Source: Ampullaceana balthica (taxonomy: Eukaryota > Mollusca > Gastropoda > Lymnaeidae). Taken from it: a DNA stretch of 64,000 bases. The notes beneath the pieces are model-generated. The model saw nothing but the letters and a program-made list of their open reading frames with translations. It ran no database searches and was not told the origin of the DNA. A program made the position numbers and the translations under genes. The DNA lies in assembly GCA_944989445.1 (NCBI GenBank), contig CALYLW010001394.1, forward strand, positions 243,232-307,231. Direction: 5' to 3'. This document shows positions 37,146 through 47,820 of this stretch, piece by piece (position 1 is the stretch's first letter; every line of letters starts with the position of its first letter).

Positions 37146-39004
37146 TAATATCCCGCTGAAAAATAAGGGACTCATCAAAATTATACTGGCCATTAAAATT
37201 GATGCATTGACTCAGCATTATAAAAATAAACTCTTCTATATGCAGACAAGAATGAGCACGGCCCACACCGCAGACGACTAAGATTCTCCACATACTTGGG
37301 ACGCGCGGTTAATTACAAGACATCATGAGTGAGACGCAAAGAACTTGGCGATTTGATAACGTTAGACACATCGATTCCCACACTAACTGGGTGACGCACG
37401 AAAGGTTCTCAACCTGTATGTGTACATCCAAAACACGTGCATTCTCTTTTTAACTTGGTTCAAAGCCACAAGGCTTATTCATTAAGTTTTAAGAATGAGA
37501 AAAAGATAATGGGTCTAATCATGATTTGAGAATGAGATAGAGTTAAAGAGCTTTTTGGGATGTGTTCTCGGAAATCGAATAACGAAATAATCACCACTGG
37601 TTACACCTTTGAAACTAATCACAATAACTGTATAGGCAGTGATAGAAGACTACTTTTCGGTTGCGCTATATTTAGAGTGCCACGTGATATCATTACTATA
37701 ATCAATTGAATAAACGTATCTTGAAACACTGACGTAATGAGAACAGTTATCCAAACTTTTTTTTTCTCCCATGTTTAAAATTTCACTCACGATTTCATTA
37801 GAAAAGCTGAAACAAAAATCCGTGCACAAAAAATCCACATTATAGTTATAGAGAAATCCAACTTTTTATAGACCTCTGAAAAGTTTGTCTCTCGCGACAA
37901 CGTTCAACCTCGGCCACAGCGCATCCGAGGGACAGCTCCTGCCGGTGGCCGACCAGACGGCCTCATTGGATTGCTTGCCCTTGTTCTCTGGCCTTTCAAA
38001 TAACGGCACGCAAATATGGAGGCTTAGAAAGGGGCTTTTCTCTTTCGAAATTGCCGTAAAACTCACAAAAGTCGGGCGCCCATCTTCCACCAACTAAAAC
38101 GGTTGTGTTTTCGTTTTTAACGCGATTGCCCAAGAAAAATTTCGTGACGTAGTGATTAACAATTATAATTAGGCTCGGATTTAAAAACGCAAACACCCAC
38201 ATATAACAATAGGAAAAATGATAAATAATTTTTTTGAAGATAATTAATTAAATGACACCGAATAAAATCTTAATTAATAGAAATCAATAAGTCATTTGAA
38301 ACGGAATGCAGCTCAAAGCTAGGGTGAACTGTGTGTGTGAATTTCCGTTGATTCCGTGATGTTATACTTTCGCAGAAAAACATCAGTTAAATGACAGCGG
38401 TGAAGGCGTGAAGGTAACGCTTAAGCCTAAACCCTTACCTCGACTCCAAGGCAAAACCTAACCTTAACACGAACCCTAATCAAAACCTTTAGCTTCAACC
38501 TGGCTCTAACCCTAACCCCTATTGTAGACTGACCTTAAAAAAAAACAACTGACCTTGATCATTCTTGAACAGATCTTTCAGTGGCGTAGCTAGACGTTCC
38601 CTCAATCATCTTTTACCCTGCCCGCCGCGACCTGCGAATCTCCTTGCGGAAAACAATAACCAGCACTGGCTCTGAAACTGTCAATATCTAGTCTGTTGTT
38701 ACAGTCCCGGGGCAGTGAGTTATATTCAGGTCTTGGTTATGGAGAAGTGCCGGTAACTCACTTTGATCGGTGAATGAGAGGGGGGGGGAGAGAAATAAAA
38801 AGGGCCCCCAGAGACTCTTCAGCCAAAACAAGGTTGTCAAATACCCCCACCCCAATCAAGGGTGTAAAAGCCCCCCCCCCAGCGAAGTAAAGAGTAGCTA
38901 AGGTTCCCGGGCCAAATCATATAGGGGACGGGGGCTCAGTTTTATCAAAGAAAGCTTGACTGGCTACAGTTACAACGTTTTTATAAAAAAAAATCCATCT
39001 GTTC
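37146..39004. other. Unannotated stretch with telomere-like words
   Basis: At 38,430-38,522 the sequence carries ACCTAACCTTAAC, CGAACCCTAATC and CTCTAACCCTAACCCC, a degenerate CCCTAA-like patch. A CAGTGGCGTAGCTAGAC word at 38,579 resembles a hAT end but has no partner. G and C runs at 38,780-38,788 and 38,870-38,881. Frames at 37,866-38,097 on both strands have no recognised content. Confidence 0.5.
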
Positions 39005-39012
39005 CTATACAG

Positions 39013-39324
39013 CAGGAGTCGGGAAACTTTTTGTCTCAGAGAGCCATAAACACCGCATATTTTTAAAAAGTAATTCTGTGAGAACCATACATTATGTTTA
39101 AAACTAAAAATTCAAGTAAATGTGGGCATTTAGTGTAATTTCAACACTACAAATACAATAATTAGGTCTCTGAATTCTTTTAATAACATTTTTATGCTGT
39201 TTTTATATACAATTATAATGTAGATCAAAGGATTCAGAATTGAAATCGAAAATTTGTCTGAGAACCAGATGCAGCCATCAATAGAGCCATATCTGGCTCG
39301 CGTACCATGGTTTCCCGACCCCTG
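39013..39324. mobile_element. CAGGGGTCGGGAAAC hAT MITE
   Basis: A 312-bp element from CAGGAGTCGGGAAACTTT to GGTTTCCCGACCCCTG. Termini match over about 15 bp with one clear mismatch. Flanks CTATACAG (39,005-39,012) and CTATAGAG (39,325-39,332) match 7/8. Internal words TCAGAGAGCCATA and ATAGAGCCATATCTGGCTCG sit just inside the ends in inverse orientation. No coding capacity. Confidence 0.85.
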
Positions 39325-39332
39325 CTATAGAG

Positions 39333-39803
39333 CAATAAATATTTATCATACCGTATGTAAATCTGTCGAACTATTAATGTACTTACTCTTCTTAACTATT
39401 TAGAATGTTGCTAATGCCACTTACTGGAGAACGACGTCACAACAAAAGAGTATCGATATTGCAGCACAGGTGCATGCGACCAGTGGTTCTCATGCGAATT
39501 TCATAAGGGTTAGGGCCGAGCGGCTTCAGGAAAACGTGTTCTCAGTTCAGCCCCTCTCTACGAAAACTTTTATGTTGTTGTTAATATTAACTAATTTCTA
39601 CCATTTCACAAATATCAGATGTATGTCTCTGTCTTACAGATATTGCGAGCGTTCAATCGTTGTATCCTGCTGGAAGAAAATGGCGACAGGCCCAGCGTCG
39701 TACAATCACCATATTAAGGGCAGTTCCTACATAGACGCGTCCCTCGGAGTTGAATAGGATACGATATTTGAACTGTATGTTTTACAAGTGTCAGAGTAGA
39801 CAT
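39333..39803. other. Unannotated stretch
   Basis: Ordinary sequence. A 95-codon frame (39,470-39,757) has no recognisable content. Confidence 0.5.
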
Positions 39804-39880
39804 TAGGGGTGTACCGGATTTCGGCTCCGGCTTCGGGCAAAGTCGGAATCGGCCATTATTACAAATCCGGCAATGACCAT
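39804..39880 (+). mobile_element. Fragment of TAGGGGTGTACC hAT MITE
   Basis: TAGGGGTGTACCGGATTTCG and GGCTCCGG, ATCGGCCATTATTACAAATC match the left end and an internal part of the element at 24,080. No ACACCCCTA end follows, so the copy is truncated. Confidence 0.75.
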
Positions 39881-41640
39881 GGCAGGTTCCAGTTTCTTTT
39901 GCTCTGCGTTTTGTTTCTCAACTCAAAAAAACTTTGATTGTTTCAGCATTAATTCTCCCCTTTACTGAAAGTCTGATCATTCGTTATCATCTTTGTACTT
40001 CACGTGACAACGAGCGAACTAAGCAGTTGACATTAAATACTCTCAATCAGACGGCCACTATCCTTGATTCACTTTCCCACCAATAAATAAAAGGACCACC
40101 CCCCTCTCTTCCCCCACCCCACCCCTAACGTGTCGTACAGTCAACAAAGACAACAATACCGGCCCTATCTCACCAGAGGTCCAAATGTCAAAACAAACAC
40201 GCCCCCATGGCTAAAAGAAGCCGACGATGCTGTCAAAAAACCAAGTCAGCTCTCTAGCACTGAAACTAGAAACTTTGGGCCCATGACAAGTCTCAATAAA
40301 CACGTGACTGTGACTGGTTTGTTGTGGTCAATAAATTAACAGGCCGTAGTTACAGTCACATTTCGACTTAATTTACAGACTGCGGGCTGGATGAATCCAA
40401 TTTTTATATAGGGCAATGGCGGCTTGTAGGTAGTGTTATTTAAACGATCAAACTTTTAGAGTTTCACAGTGACCACAAGTGATGCCCATCAAAAAGGCGA
40501 AACGGTTATAATTTTATAATGGGGCCAAACGATTACAGTTTTAGAATGACAAGTGTCCATTAAGTGGCAAACGCAGAGTTTGATTTGGCTATTTGCTAAA
40601 CAAGCTATAGCTTAGGACCCCCGCCTTCTTGGGGGCCCCCCGGAATTTTTTTTTCTCCATTTTTGGGACTGGCATAGAATATCTGGACTTCAAAAGTATC
40701 TCAAATATAGCTTAGGGCCCCAACAAGTATCATATCAAGCGGCCAAAATATTTTAGTTTGATGATGACTAGCGAGCCCGTCAAGTTTTAATGGGGAAAAG
40801 TTTTTGAAATAAATCCATTTAAATCTTTATTCAAATAAAGGCTTTGGGTCACATTGTGTAAACAATGCTCCAATGGACGTGACAACTGCATCTCGGTGAC
40901 TTTACCATTCTTCATGACCATGAGGTCAGTTAGAGACATTCACTGACCATTTAAGATGTCCTCTATCATCTCAATTTGTACCCATTTACCTGTCTGCGGT
41001 TGAGCTGAAACTTCTTACACCTTTAATATAAATACACGAGTTGTTCAAGTCACGTGTGGGGCATCCATAAAATATGGCGATGTCATACTTTTTTTTATCC
41101 CAATGTTTCCATTCCCCCTGTGGGCAAACATGTTCATGTTATTTTAATGTCATTTAAGACATCTCTGGATAATAATCGGCATCCTTCCTTCTCGCAAGTT
41201 GATGGTGGATCACCATTGGGTCGGGTTGCATTTCCTCGTGTGGCTGAGCAGTCCTATCCTTGAGTGGCAGGCAGTCTTTTTCCACAGCATTTGAACACGA
41301 GTTCTGTGCTTCCCCAATGTTTTGGCCTTTCTCCTGGATAGTTATTCAGCTAAAACTGATGTTTTACTTAAAGGTGGCAACCCACAAGATTAAACAAGGG
41401 ATGGTTTGAAGGACAGTACACAACGCCATTTTTGTACTGATTAGCTCCTTCTCACGTCTGACTGGCGTCCAGGTCAACAAACAAGACGGAAAACAAACAC
41501 GCTGTCGGGGGCTGAGAGCAAATCTTGTGGGGAGCTCAAGGAAATACAGCTGAGCCAGTTGCAGGGCCAGAAACACAGTTGAGCCAGTTGCAGGGCCAGA
41601 AACGGAATTTGTGGAACATTTTTGATGGCCGTGGTTTGGA
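39881..41640. other. Unannotated stretch
   Basis: C-run at 40,096-40,125, a GGGGGCCCCCCGG patch at 40,631-40,643, and a two-copy 27-bp repeat with GAGCCAGTTGCAGGGCCAGA at 41,553-41,605. Short frames at 40,130 and 41,054 are unrecognised. Confidence 0.5.
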
Positions 41641-42066
41641 TTAGGGATTGACGAGCGATGTGCTACAGATTAATGGTGGTGGTTAGGGATTAACGAGATA
41701 TGTGCTACAGAGTAATGGTGGAGGTTAGGGATGAATGAGATATGTGCTACAGAGTAATGGTGGCGGTTAGGGATGAACGAGATATGTGCTTCAGAGTAAT
41801 GGTGGCGGTTAGGGATTAACGAGATATGTGCTACAGAGTAATGGTGGAGGTTAGGGATTAACGAGATATGTGCTACAGAGTAATGGTGGAGGTTAGGGAA
41901 TAACGAGATATGTGCTACAGAGTAATGGTGGAGGTTAGGGATTAACGAGCGATGTGCCCAGAGCAATGGCGGAGATTAGGGATTAAAGAGCGATGTGCTA
42001 CAGAGTCAATGTTGAGGTTAGGGATTAACGACTGGTGTTACACAGTCCGACGGTTGAGGTTAAGAG
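41641..42066 (+). repeat. 42-bp minisatellite carrying TTAGGG
   Basis: About ten units of GGTTAGGGATTAACGAGATA followed by TGTGCTACAGAGTAATGGTGGA. Every unit contains TTAGGG once. The right-most units diverge in sequence and length. The minus strand reads as an open His/Tyr/Ser/Val frame because 42 is a multiple of three. Confidence 0.92.
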
Positions 42067-42774
42067 ATTATGTGTATCATTTTATGTTTAAAAAAAAACA
42101 ACTTCATTTGCTACTGATCTCTTGACATACCACTGTAATATCAGCCGGCTTTGATATTTTATTGCGCCATTATACAGAGCTGGACTGCGATAAAGATTTC
42201 AAATAACATACAATATACACAAACTTTTTGCGCAATTAAAACAATAATTGCAAAGCTTTAATAAATGTACAAACAAATACATGAGTACGAATTGCGGCAA
42301 ATCGCTTCACCATTGCAAATAAATAAATGAACGTATTTAAATTGAATTTACATACGGTACCATGAAAAACTATTTAAGCGGAGAAAAGAAAAGAAAAAAA
42401 GGGGGGATGTTTTAGTGTGTCTTGTATTTGCTTTTTTTAAACACATGTGTTAGTTCTGATTATAAATTATTACAAGTAAACCAAACCTTTTTGGTAGTCA
42501 ACCAAATCTCCATGTGATCCTTAATTTGTAAATACATGTTTCATTGCTTTCAACTTCAGATTTAAAATGTTCTGTTCATAAATTAATATAACTCGACAGG
42601 GTCCTTATTCTAAATATAGATCACCCTACTTGCGGTAGCACGTGTAATCAGATAGAGCGTGCGAGAAACTTGTGTTTGTAAATTAACCGATAATCTTATC
42701 TATGGCTACCTCACGGTTTCTCAAAAAAAAAGTGGTGGCGGCGATCGTATTCAACAAGCAATTTTTATTCCTGT
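42067..42774. other. Unannotated AT-rich stretch
   Basis: AT-rich with a purine tract at 42,380-42,407. No gene recognised. Confidence 0.55.
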
Positions 42775-42886
42775 TGTAAGTTTATCAGTAACGATTCGTG
42801 TCTGGCAAGGGTTGTAGCTTTGCAACAAAGAACTCAATTCTACATTTGTTAAGTATTAACTCATTCTATTTAATTAATTAATTAAT
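42775..42886 (+). repeat. Long direct repeat flanking LINE, left copy
   Basis: Begins TGTAAGTTTATCAGTAACG and ends TTAATTAATTAAT. It is repeated at 43,348-43,455 with two substitutions (CAGTAACG/CAGAAACG and ATTAACTC/ATTACCTC) and one 4-bp TAAT length difference. I read the pair as an unusually long target-site duplication. Confidence 0.88.
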
Positions 42887-43347
42887 ATAAGGATATTCAA
42901 CACCTCAGTAAAGCCTGTCCTACTGTATGGAGCAGAAACATGGCGAATAACAGCAGCCATTTCTAAAATGCTTCAAGCTTTTATAAACACATGTCTCCGA
43001 ACGATTCTCCGAATCCGGTGGCCCAATGTCATCACCAACGAAGACCTCTGGCACGCACACAACAAGAGCCAGTGGAAGAGCTAATACGCCAGCGCAGATG
43101 GAGATGGATTGGCCACACTCCCAGAAAGCCTACATCCAGCATTGTGAGACAAGCCTTCACATGGAACCCCCAAGGCAAGAGGAAAAGAGGTCGTCCCAAA
43201 ATGACCTGGAGAAGGGAACTGGAGGCAGACACCAAAATGAGCGGGCACAGCTGGGGGCAGATTGAGAGACTGGCGCAGGACCGGGATGCCTGGAGAGACT
43301 TTGTTCGTGGCCTATGCCCCAGACGGGACGAAGGGCGATGATGATGA
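42887..43347 (+). mobile_element. 5'-truncated LINE insertion
   Basis: A 461-bp insertion between the two long direct repeats, containing the 3' end of a non-LTR retrotransposon reverse-transcriptase frame and ending in a (GAT)n-like tail, GGGCGATGATGATGATG. Microsatellite-type tails rather than poly(A) occur in several LINE clades; I cannot fix the clade. Confidence 0.85.
42908..43341 (+). pseudogene. Reverse transcriptase C-terminus, frameshifted
   Basis: Frame from 42,908 reads LLYGAETW, then ILRIRWPNVITNEDLW, typical of the thumb and C-terminal part of LINE reverse transcriptases. Near 43,057 the match moves to another frame, which continues EPVEELIRQRRWRWIGHTPR, then KRKRGRPKMTWRRELEADT and RLAQDRDAWRDFV, ending in a stop after CPRRDEGR. 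The polymerase core (FADD-type motif) and the endonuclease are absent because of 5' truncation. The frameshift and truncation make it a dead copy. In an intact element this protein would copy the element RNA at a nicked target. Confidence 0.88.
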
Positions 43348-43455
43348 TGTAAGTTTATCAGAAACGATTCGTGTCTGGCAAGGGTTGTAGCTTTGCAACA
43401 AAGAACTCAATTCTACATTTGTTAAGTATTACCTCATTCTATTTAATTAATTAAT
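43348..43455 (+). repeat. Long direct repeat flanking LINE, right copy
   Basis: Second copy of the 42,775 sequence, directly after the GATGATG tail. Length 108 bp. Confidence 0.88.
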
Positions 43456-44176
43456 AGAGAAACAAAATGACGCGAGGTTTAACTAATGTATAAAACAAAT
43501 ATTTTATAAAAAAAATTATTTAAAAAAGTCCTAAAATCGTCAACAAAGATGGTTAAAGTAACGTTAAAACTAATCGACAAACCGAAAGTTCATGATGAAT
43601 AATTGTTGCTGGTGATTAGAAACTTCATCAAAATGTGTAACTTTTATTTCCATGAATGCTAAATACGCTCAATTCGGTACATTGACAATTCTTTAAGTTG
43701 AATAAATTATTATTTAGTTAAAAGGCTATCGTTTTTCTCTACAAACGAAGGCAAACAGTTCTCTTTCTTTTGAAGAAATACCGGATTAAGTTAAGAAACT
43801 TTGTAGCTCCAGCAAGACGTGTGACCTGAATTTAATGGTTGGAAGACTAAATAATGGTGCTGATATATAGTTGTAATAATAATATTAATAATAATAAATT
43901 GATAATTTATATAGCGCTGTATCCCAGTAAGGAACTGAGCTCACAACGCGTTTACATGAAGGTATTAACGTACATATAAGTATAAGTTAGCATTCATACC
44001 ATAACAACCACATTAATTACCGTGCATAACACACACAAAAAACACCAAAAAGCTACGTTAATCATTAAAAGAATTGTTGTTTCATTAATTTGGAAAATAA
44101 ATTTTGAAAAGATGTGTCTTAAGTGCATCTTTTAATGTCTTTAAACCAACTTGCATTGCAGGCATTCAGAACATGC
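43456..44176. other. Unannotated stretch with ATA-tailed interspersed motif
   Basis: At 43,874-43,945 a (TAA)n-like run leads into TTTATATAGCGCTGTATCCC. A similar TTTATAGAGCGCTGTATG is at 58,850. This looks like the end of a dispersed repeat in two copies, but I cannot name it. Confidence 0.5.
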
Positions 44177-45049
44177 AGGGCACGTATTCCGTGGCATACA
44201 AGGGCAGGTATTCTGGGGCATTCAAGGGCAGGTATTCTGGGGCATTCAAGGGTGGGTATTCTGGGGCATTCAAGGGCAGGTATTCTGTGGCATTCAAGGG
44301 CAGGTATTCTGGGGCATTTAAGAGCGGGTATTCTGTGGCATTCAAGGGCAGGTATTCTGGGGCATTCAAGGGCGGGTATTCTGGGGCATTCAAGGGCAGG
44401 TATTATAACGGGGCAATCAATGGCAGGTATTCCGGGATATACAATAACATGTATTGTAACGGGGCATACAAGGGCAGATATTCCGGGATATACAAGGGCA
44501 GATATTCCAGGATATACAAGGGCAGGTATTATGACGGGGCATACAAGGGCAGATATTCCGGGACATACAAGGACAGGTATTATAACGGGGCATACAAGGG
44601 CAGATATTCCGGGACATACAAGGACAGGTATTATAACGGGGCATACAAGGGCAGATATTCCGGGATATACAAGGGCAGGTATTATAATGGGGCATACAAG
44701 GGCAGATATTCCGGGACATACAAGGACAGTTATTATAGCGGGACATACAAGGGCAGATATTCCGGGACATACAAGGACAGGTATTATAACGGGGTATACA
44801 AGGGCAGATATTCCGGGATATACAAGGGCAGGTATTATGACGGGGCATACAAGGGCAGATATTCCGGGATATGCAAGGGCAGGTATTCCGGGATATGCAA
44901 GGGCAGGTATTATGACGGGGCATACAAGGGCAGATATTCCGGGATATGCAAGGGCAGGTATTATGACGGGGCATACAAGGGCAGGTATTATGACGGGGCA
45001 TACAAGGGCAGATATTCCGGCGCAAACAAGAACAGGCCTTCCGGGGCAT
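44177..45049 (+). repeat. 24/27-bp minisatellite, open in several frames
   Basis: The left part (to 44,400) is a 24-bp unit GGGGCATTCAAGGGCAGGTA plus TTCT. The right part alternates 24-bp units (CATACAAGGGCAGATATTCC) and 27-bp units (ACAAGGACAGGTATTATAAC). All unit lengths are multiples of three. A plus frame from ATG 44,104 to stop 45,093 (329 codons) reads YKGRYSG, FKGRYSG and YKDRYYNG repeats; a 311-codon plus frame and a 363-codon minus frame are also open. The 329-codon frame has no obvious signal peptide (start MKRCVLSASFNVFKP). Substitutions between units change residues freely, so I favour non-coding, but a Tyr/Gly/Lys/Arg structural protein cannot be excluded. Confidence 0.85.
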
Positions 45050-45806
45050 ACTGGATAAGGGCCCAGACGTATACTTCCCCATCGGGTGGATAGACTATTT
45101 CTTGGACATCCAATAAATCCGTTAACGAACATCCAAGCAGACCTGACGCTCCTCGTCAATAACATCACTGAAGAAAATGAAAAATGGACAAGGAAATTTA
45201 CTTCTTTCATTTCGATGCCTGAGAATGGCGTTTATTTTCATTTTTAAAAATTCGTTTCTTTTTAAGTTTTAAGTTTTAACTTTTTTCAACTTTGAAATTA
45301 TCACAAGGCAGATGTGCTTGAAGAACATCCCAGCCCAATGATCTTGAGACTAATAAATATAGGTGTCAATGAGTTGGGGTTCTAGGCCAATAGGCCCCTG
45401 GCCAGTTGTTTAATGTTAGTTACATATGGACGTGCTGTTAAGTAGCCAGGGCGCGCTTAGGTTAGCAGACGTCACCACGCTGTTTGGCAAGATCACGTGG
45501 AGCTGCGCCTGCTGGACGGTATTCAACGAGACTTTAGTTACATCAGACTAATCCTGTCCCCTCGTCTATTTGAGGACAGCCCATGACCGGAGTAAGAGGG
45601 ACACACACGCGCCTCACACGGATACACACACACACGAACGGTAACGCTCACACACACGCTGAATACCTCGCGTGCAGTGGTTGAAAGGGAAGAGAAACCA
45701 GGCCTTAAACTGATACTCGGAAATGGCACAATGGGGCGGGAAGTGATGGGCGGGAGATAAAGATACTGAGCGGGCGCCGCCCATGATGGTTGGCACAAAA
45801 TCTCGC
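45050..45806. other. Unannotated stretch
   Basis: CA-rich tract at 45,600-45,656. No gene recognised. Confidence 0.5.
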
Positions 45807-46054
45807 CATCGATACCTGTGTTCAATCGACATCGATGCCTGTGTTCAATCGATATCGATATCTGAGGAGATTCACAATCGATACCTGTATTAAATCGGCA
45901 TCGATACCTGTGTTCAATCGACATCATTACCACTATTCAATCGACATCGATATCTGAGGAGATTCACAATCGATACCTGTATTAAATCGACATTGATACC
46001 TGTGTTCAATCGACATCATTACCACTATTCAATCGACATCGATACCTGTGTTCA
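45807..46054 (+). repeat. ATCGATACCTGTGTTCAATC minisatellite
   Basis: Basic unit of about 24 bp (TCGACATCGATACCTGTGT) assembled into a longer unit that includes ATATCTGAGGAGATTCACA. Two longer units (from about 45,850 and 45,945) are visible. Confidence 0.85.
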
Positions 46055-46317
46055 AAACGCATCCTCTGGTCACGATGACCAATCACAAAAATCAATACGG
46101 CTTGCTAGTCCCCCGTGAGCTCATGACATCTCGGAATATATCTCACCAATAACACCACTCTCAGTTTATTTCGCCCATAACATCTCTCTATAAATTTCAC
46201 CCGTAACATCTCTCTCTCTCTGTAAATCTCGCCAATAATTTCTCTCGCCCATAACATCGCTCTCTCTCTCTCTCTCTCTCTGTATATCTCGCACATAATA
46301 TATGTATGTATATATAT
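46055..46317. repeat. CT microsatellite region
   Basis: CT runs at 46,208-46,221 and 46,260-46,281 within a loose repeat of ATAACATCTCTCTC and TATATCTCGCC words, which resumes beyond the hAT element at 47,206-47,290. The hAT element therefore inserted inside this repeat. Confidence 0.7.
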
Positions 46318-46325
46318 ATTTAAAT

Positions 46326-47177
46326 TAGGGCTGCGGAAATTAACGATTAATTTCTCGATTAATCGTTAATTTTTTAAAACTATTTTAATTATTTTAATCG
46401 ATAAAAATTCGATTAAAATTAAAGTAAATATTTATAATATTTTTTTTTAAAATTTATTAATAAATAATTAATTATTAATAATTAATAATTTTTTTTTACG
46501 TACAAACTTCTCACGCGTAATACAATAATTTATTTTATTACTTCATGTGGACCGGCAGACGTCAACTAAATAATACATATGCTTATATATAGATAAACTT
46601 AAAAGTTCAATAATTTAATAACGGTACATTCGATCGATCTAAAATTTTGATACAATGCATTGTCATCCAAGATCTATCTGTGGTAAAAATGTTGAGATCT
46701 CTTGGACACATCAGAAGTGGTTTAATTTTACGTTGGGAGATTTGAAAAATTGTGGACAAACAGGAACGAAAGCAAGATAATAAAAACGTGGTAAAAAAAT
46801 GGCTGACAGCAACAGCGCAGTTAAATTTAAACATACAACTAGAAAGTTGAGCAAAAATTTTGTTTTTAAGCTAACTGCGGATGGTAAAGTCGAAGATGGT
46901 GAAAAAGTTTACTGTGTTCACTGCGATAAACAATTCTCTTTTAAAGGATCAAATACATCGCTGACGTACCACCTTCAGCACAAACATTCGATCAAGTATT
47001 AATACATTGTCATAAAATTTAGTTCAAAATATACTTAATTTTCAATGCCCGTGAGAAATGTTCAGTTTAATGACGTCATAAATTTCTATTTTTGGCTTTA
47101 ATCGAAATTATCGATTAATTAATCGATAATTTTTCAAAAGTTACCGATTGAATTTAAATTAATCGATAACTTCCCTA
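46326..47177 (+). mobile_element. TAGGGCTG hAT element, copy 2, with BED frame
   Basis: An 852-bp element from TAGGGCTGCGGAAATTAACG to CGATAACTTCCCTA. The TSD ATTTAAAT is perfect (46,318-46,325 and 47,178-47,185); it is itself palindromic, but the flanking ATAACATCTC-type repeat is interrupted at exactly this point. Subterminal CGATTAAT words and TGACGTCATAA are shared with copy 1. It holds one 67-codon BED finger frame and no room for a hAT catalytic domain, so it is non-autonomous. Confidence 0.92.
46799..47002 (+). CDS. BED zinc finger remnant of a hAT transposase
   Basis: A 67-residue frame. The start AAAAAAATGGCT has a good context and is the first ATG. Residues 1-25 are Lys/Ser-rich. 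Residues 38-65 form a BED-type finger: VYCVHCDKQFSF gives C-x2-C (Cys41, Cys44), and SLTYHLQHKH gives the His pair. In hAT transposases and ZBED proteins this domain binds DNA, including transposon ends, in the nucleus. The frame stops at TAA right after the finger (IKY), while a complete transposase would continue for about 500 residues, so the dimerisation and RNase H-like DDE regions are missing. It is uninterrupted. Either it is the only surviving exon (a GT follows within AAGTATTAA) or it makes a finger-only peptide that could compete for element ends. The BED call is firm; expression is not shown. Confidence 0.68.
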   Translation: MADSNSAVKFKHTTRKLSKNFVFKLTADGKVEDGEKVYCVHCDKQFSFKGSNTSLTYHLQHKHSIKY

Positions 47178-47185
47178 ATTTAAAT

Positions 47186-47820
47186 ATATCAGTATATGTT
47201 TACCAATTACATCTCTTTCTTTATTTTTTTTCACCAAAAACATCTATCTCCATATATTATAAATTATCACCAATATCATCTCTCTCCGAAAAAACTTTAC
47301 AAAGGAAAAATAATTAAAGAAAGCAAACTATATACACTAAAAACAGAAAAATATCGTCCCATTAGGCATCTTAGGCTGTCTATGTAATTTCCTTGTTTCA
47401 AGTAAGCCAAGCTCTTGTATAACGATTTTGTGATATAAACAAATCAAAATTCTCAGCATAACATTTCTAAAAATTCAAGACAGGCGGTTAGGCAAGACAA
47501 ATAATTTCCACAAATTCAAAATGAATTTTTTTTTAAAAATCAAGAAGACAATATTTGATGTCAAGGTTTCTGCAAATAAAGCCAAGTTTCTCTGGGCTAG
47601 CATACAATTTTTAAACCAACTTCAATCGTCTGCTTGACAGATTTTTCATCGCGGTGACTTCTGCTGCAGGAGGAAATGCTTTACCCTTTAAATCAAGGAA
47701 CGATAACTCAGAATTCCTTTTCGTTTCCAAAGTTTCTTATTCTTTTCCACGTCAGGACATTCAATTGTGTGCAAGGAATATCGAAACAAAGGGTTCTGAT
47801 AAAGTTCTGGGCTTAGGCGA
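47186..47820. other. Unannotated AT-rich stretch
   Basis: The first ~100 bp continue the ATCTCTCTC-type repeat broken by the hAT element. Nothing else recognised. Confidence 0.5.

Noticed and set aside
38579..38600. CAGTGGCGTAGCTAG as a hAT element end
   Set aside because: Resembles known ends, but no partner end or TSD is visible.
43026..43265. 79-codon plus frame and 67-codon minus frame over the LINE
   Set aside because: Shadows of the reverse transcriptase pseudogene in other frames.
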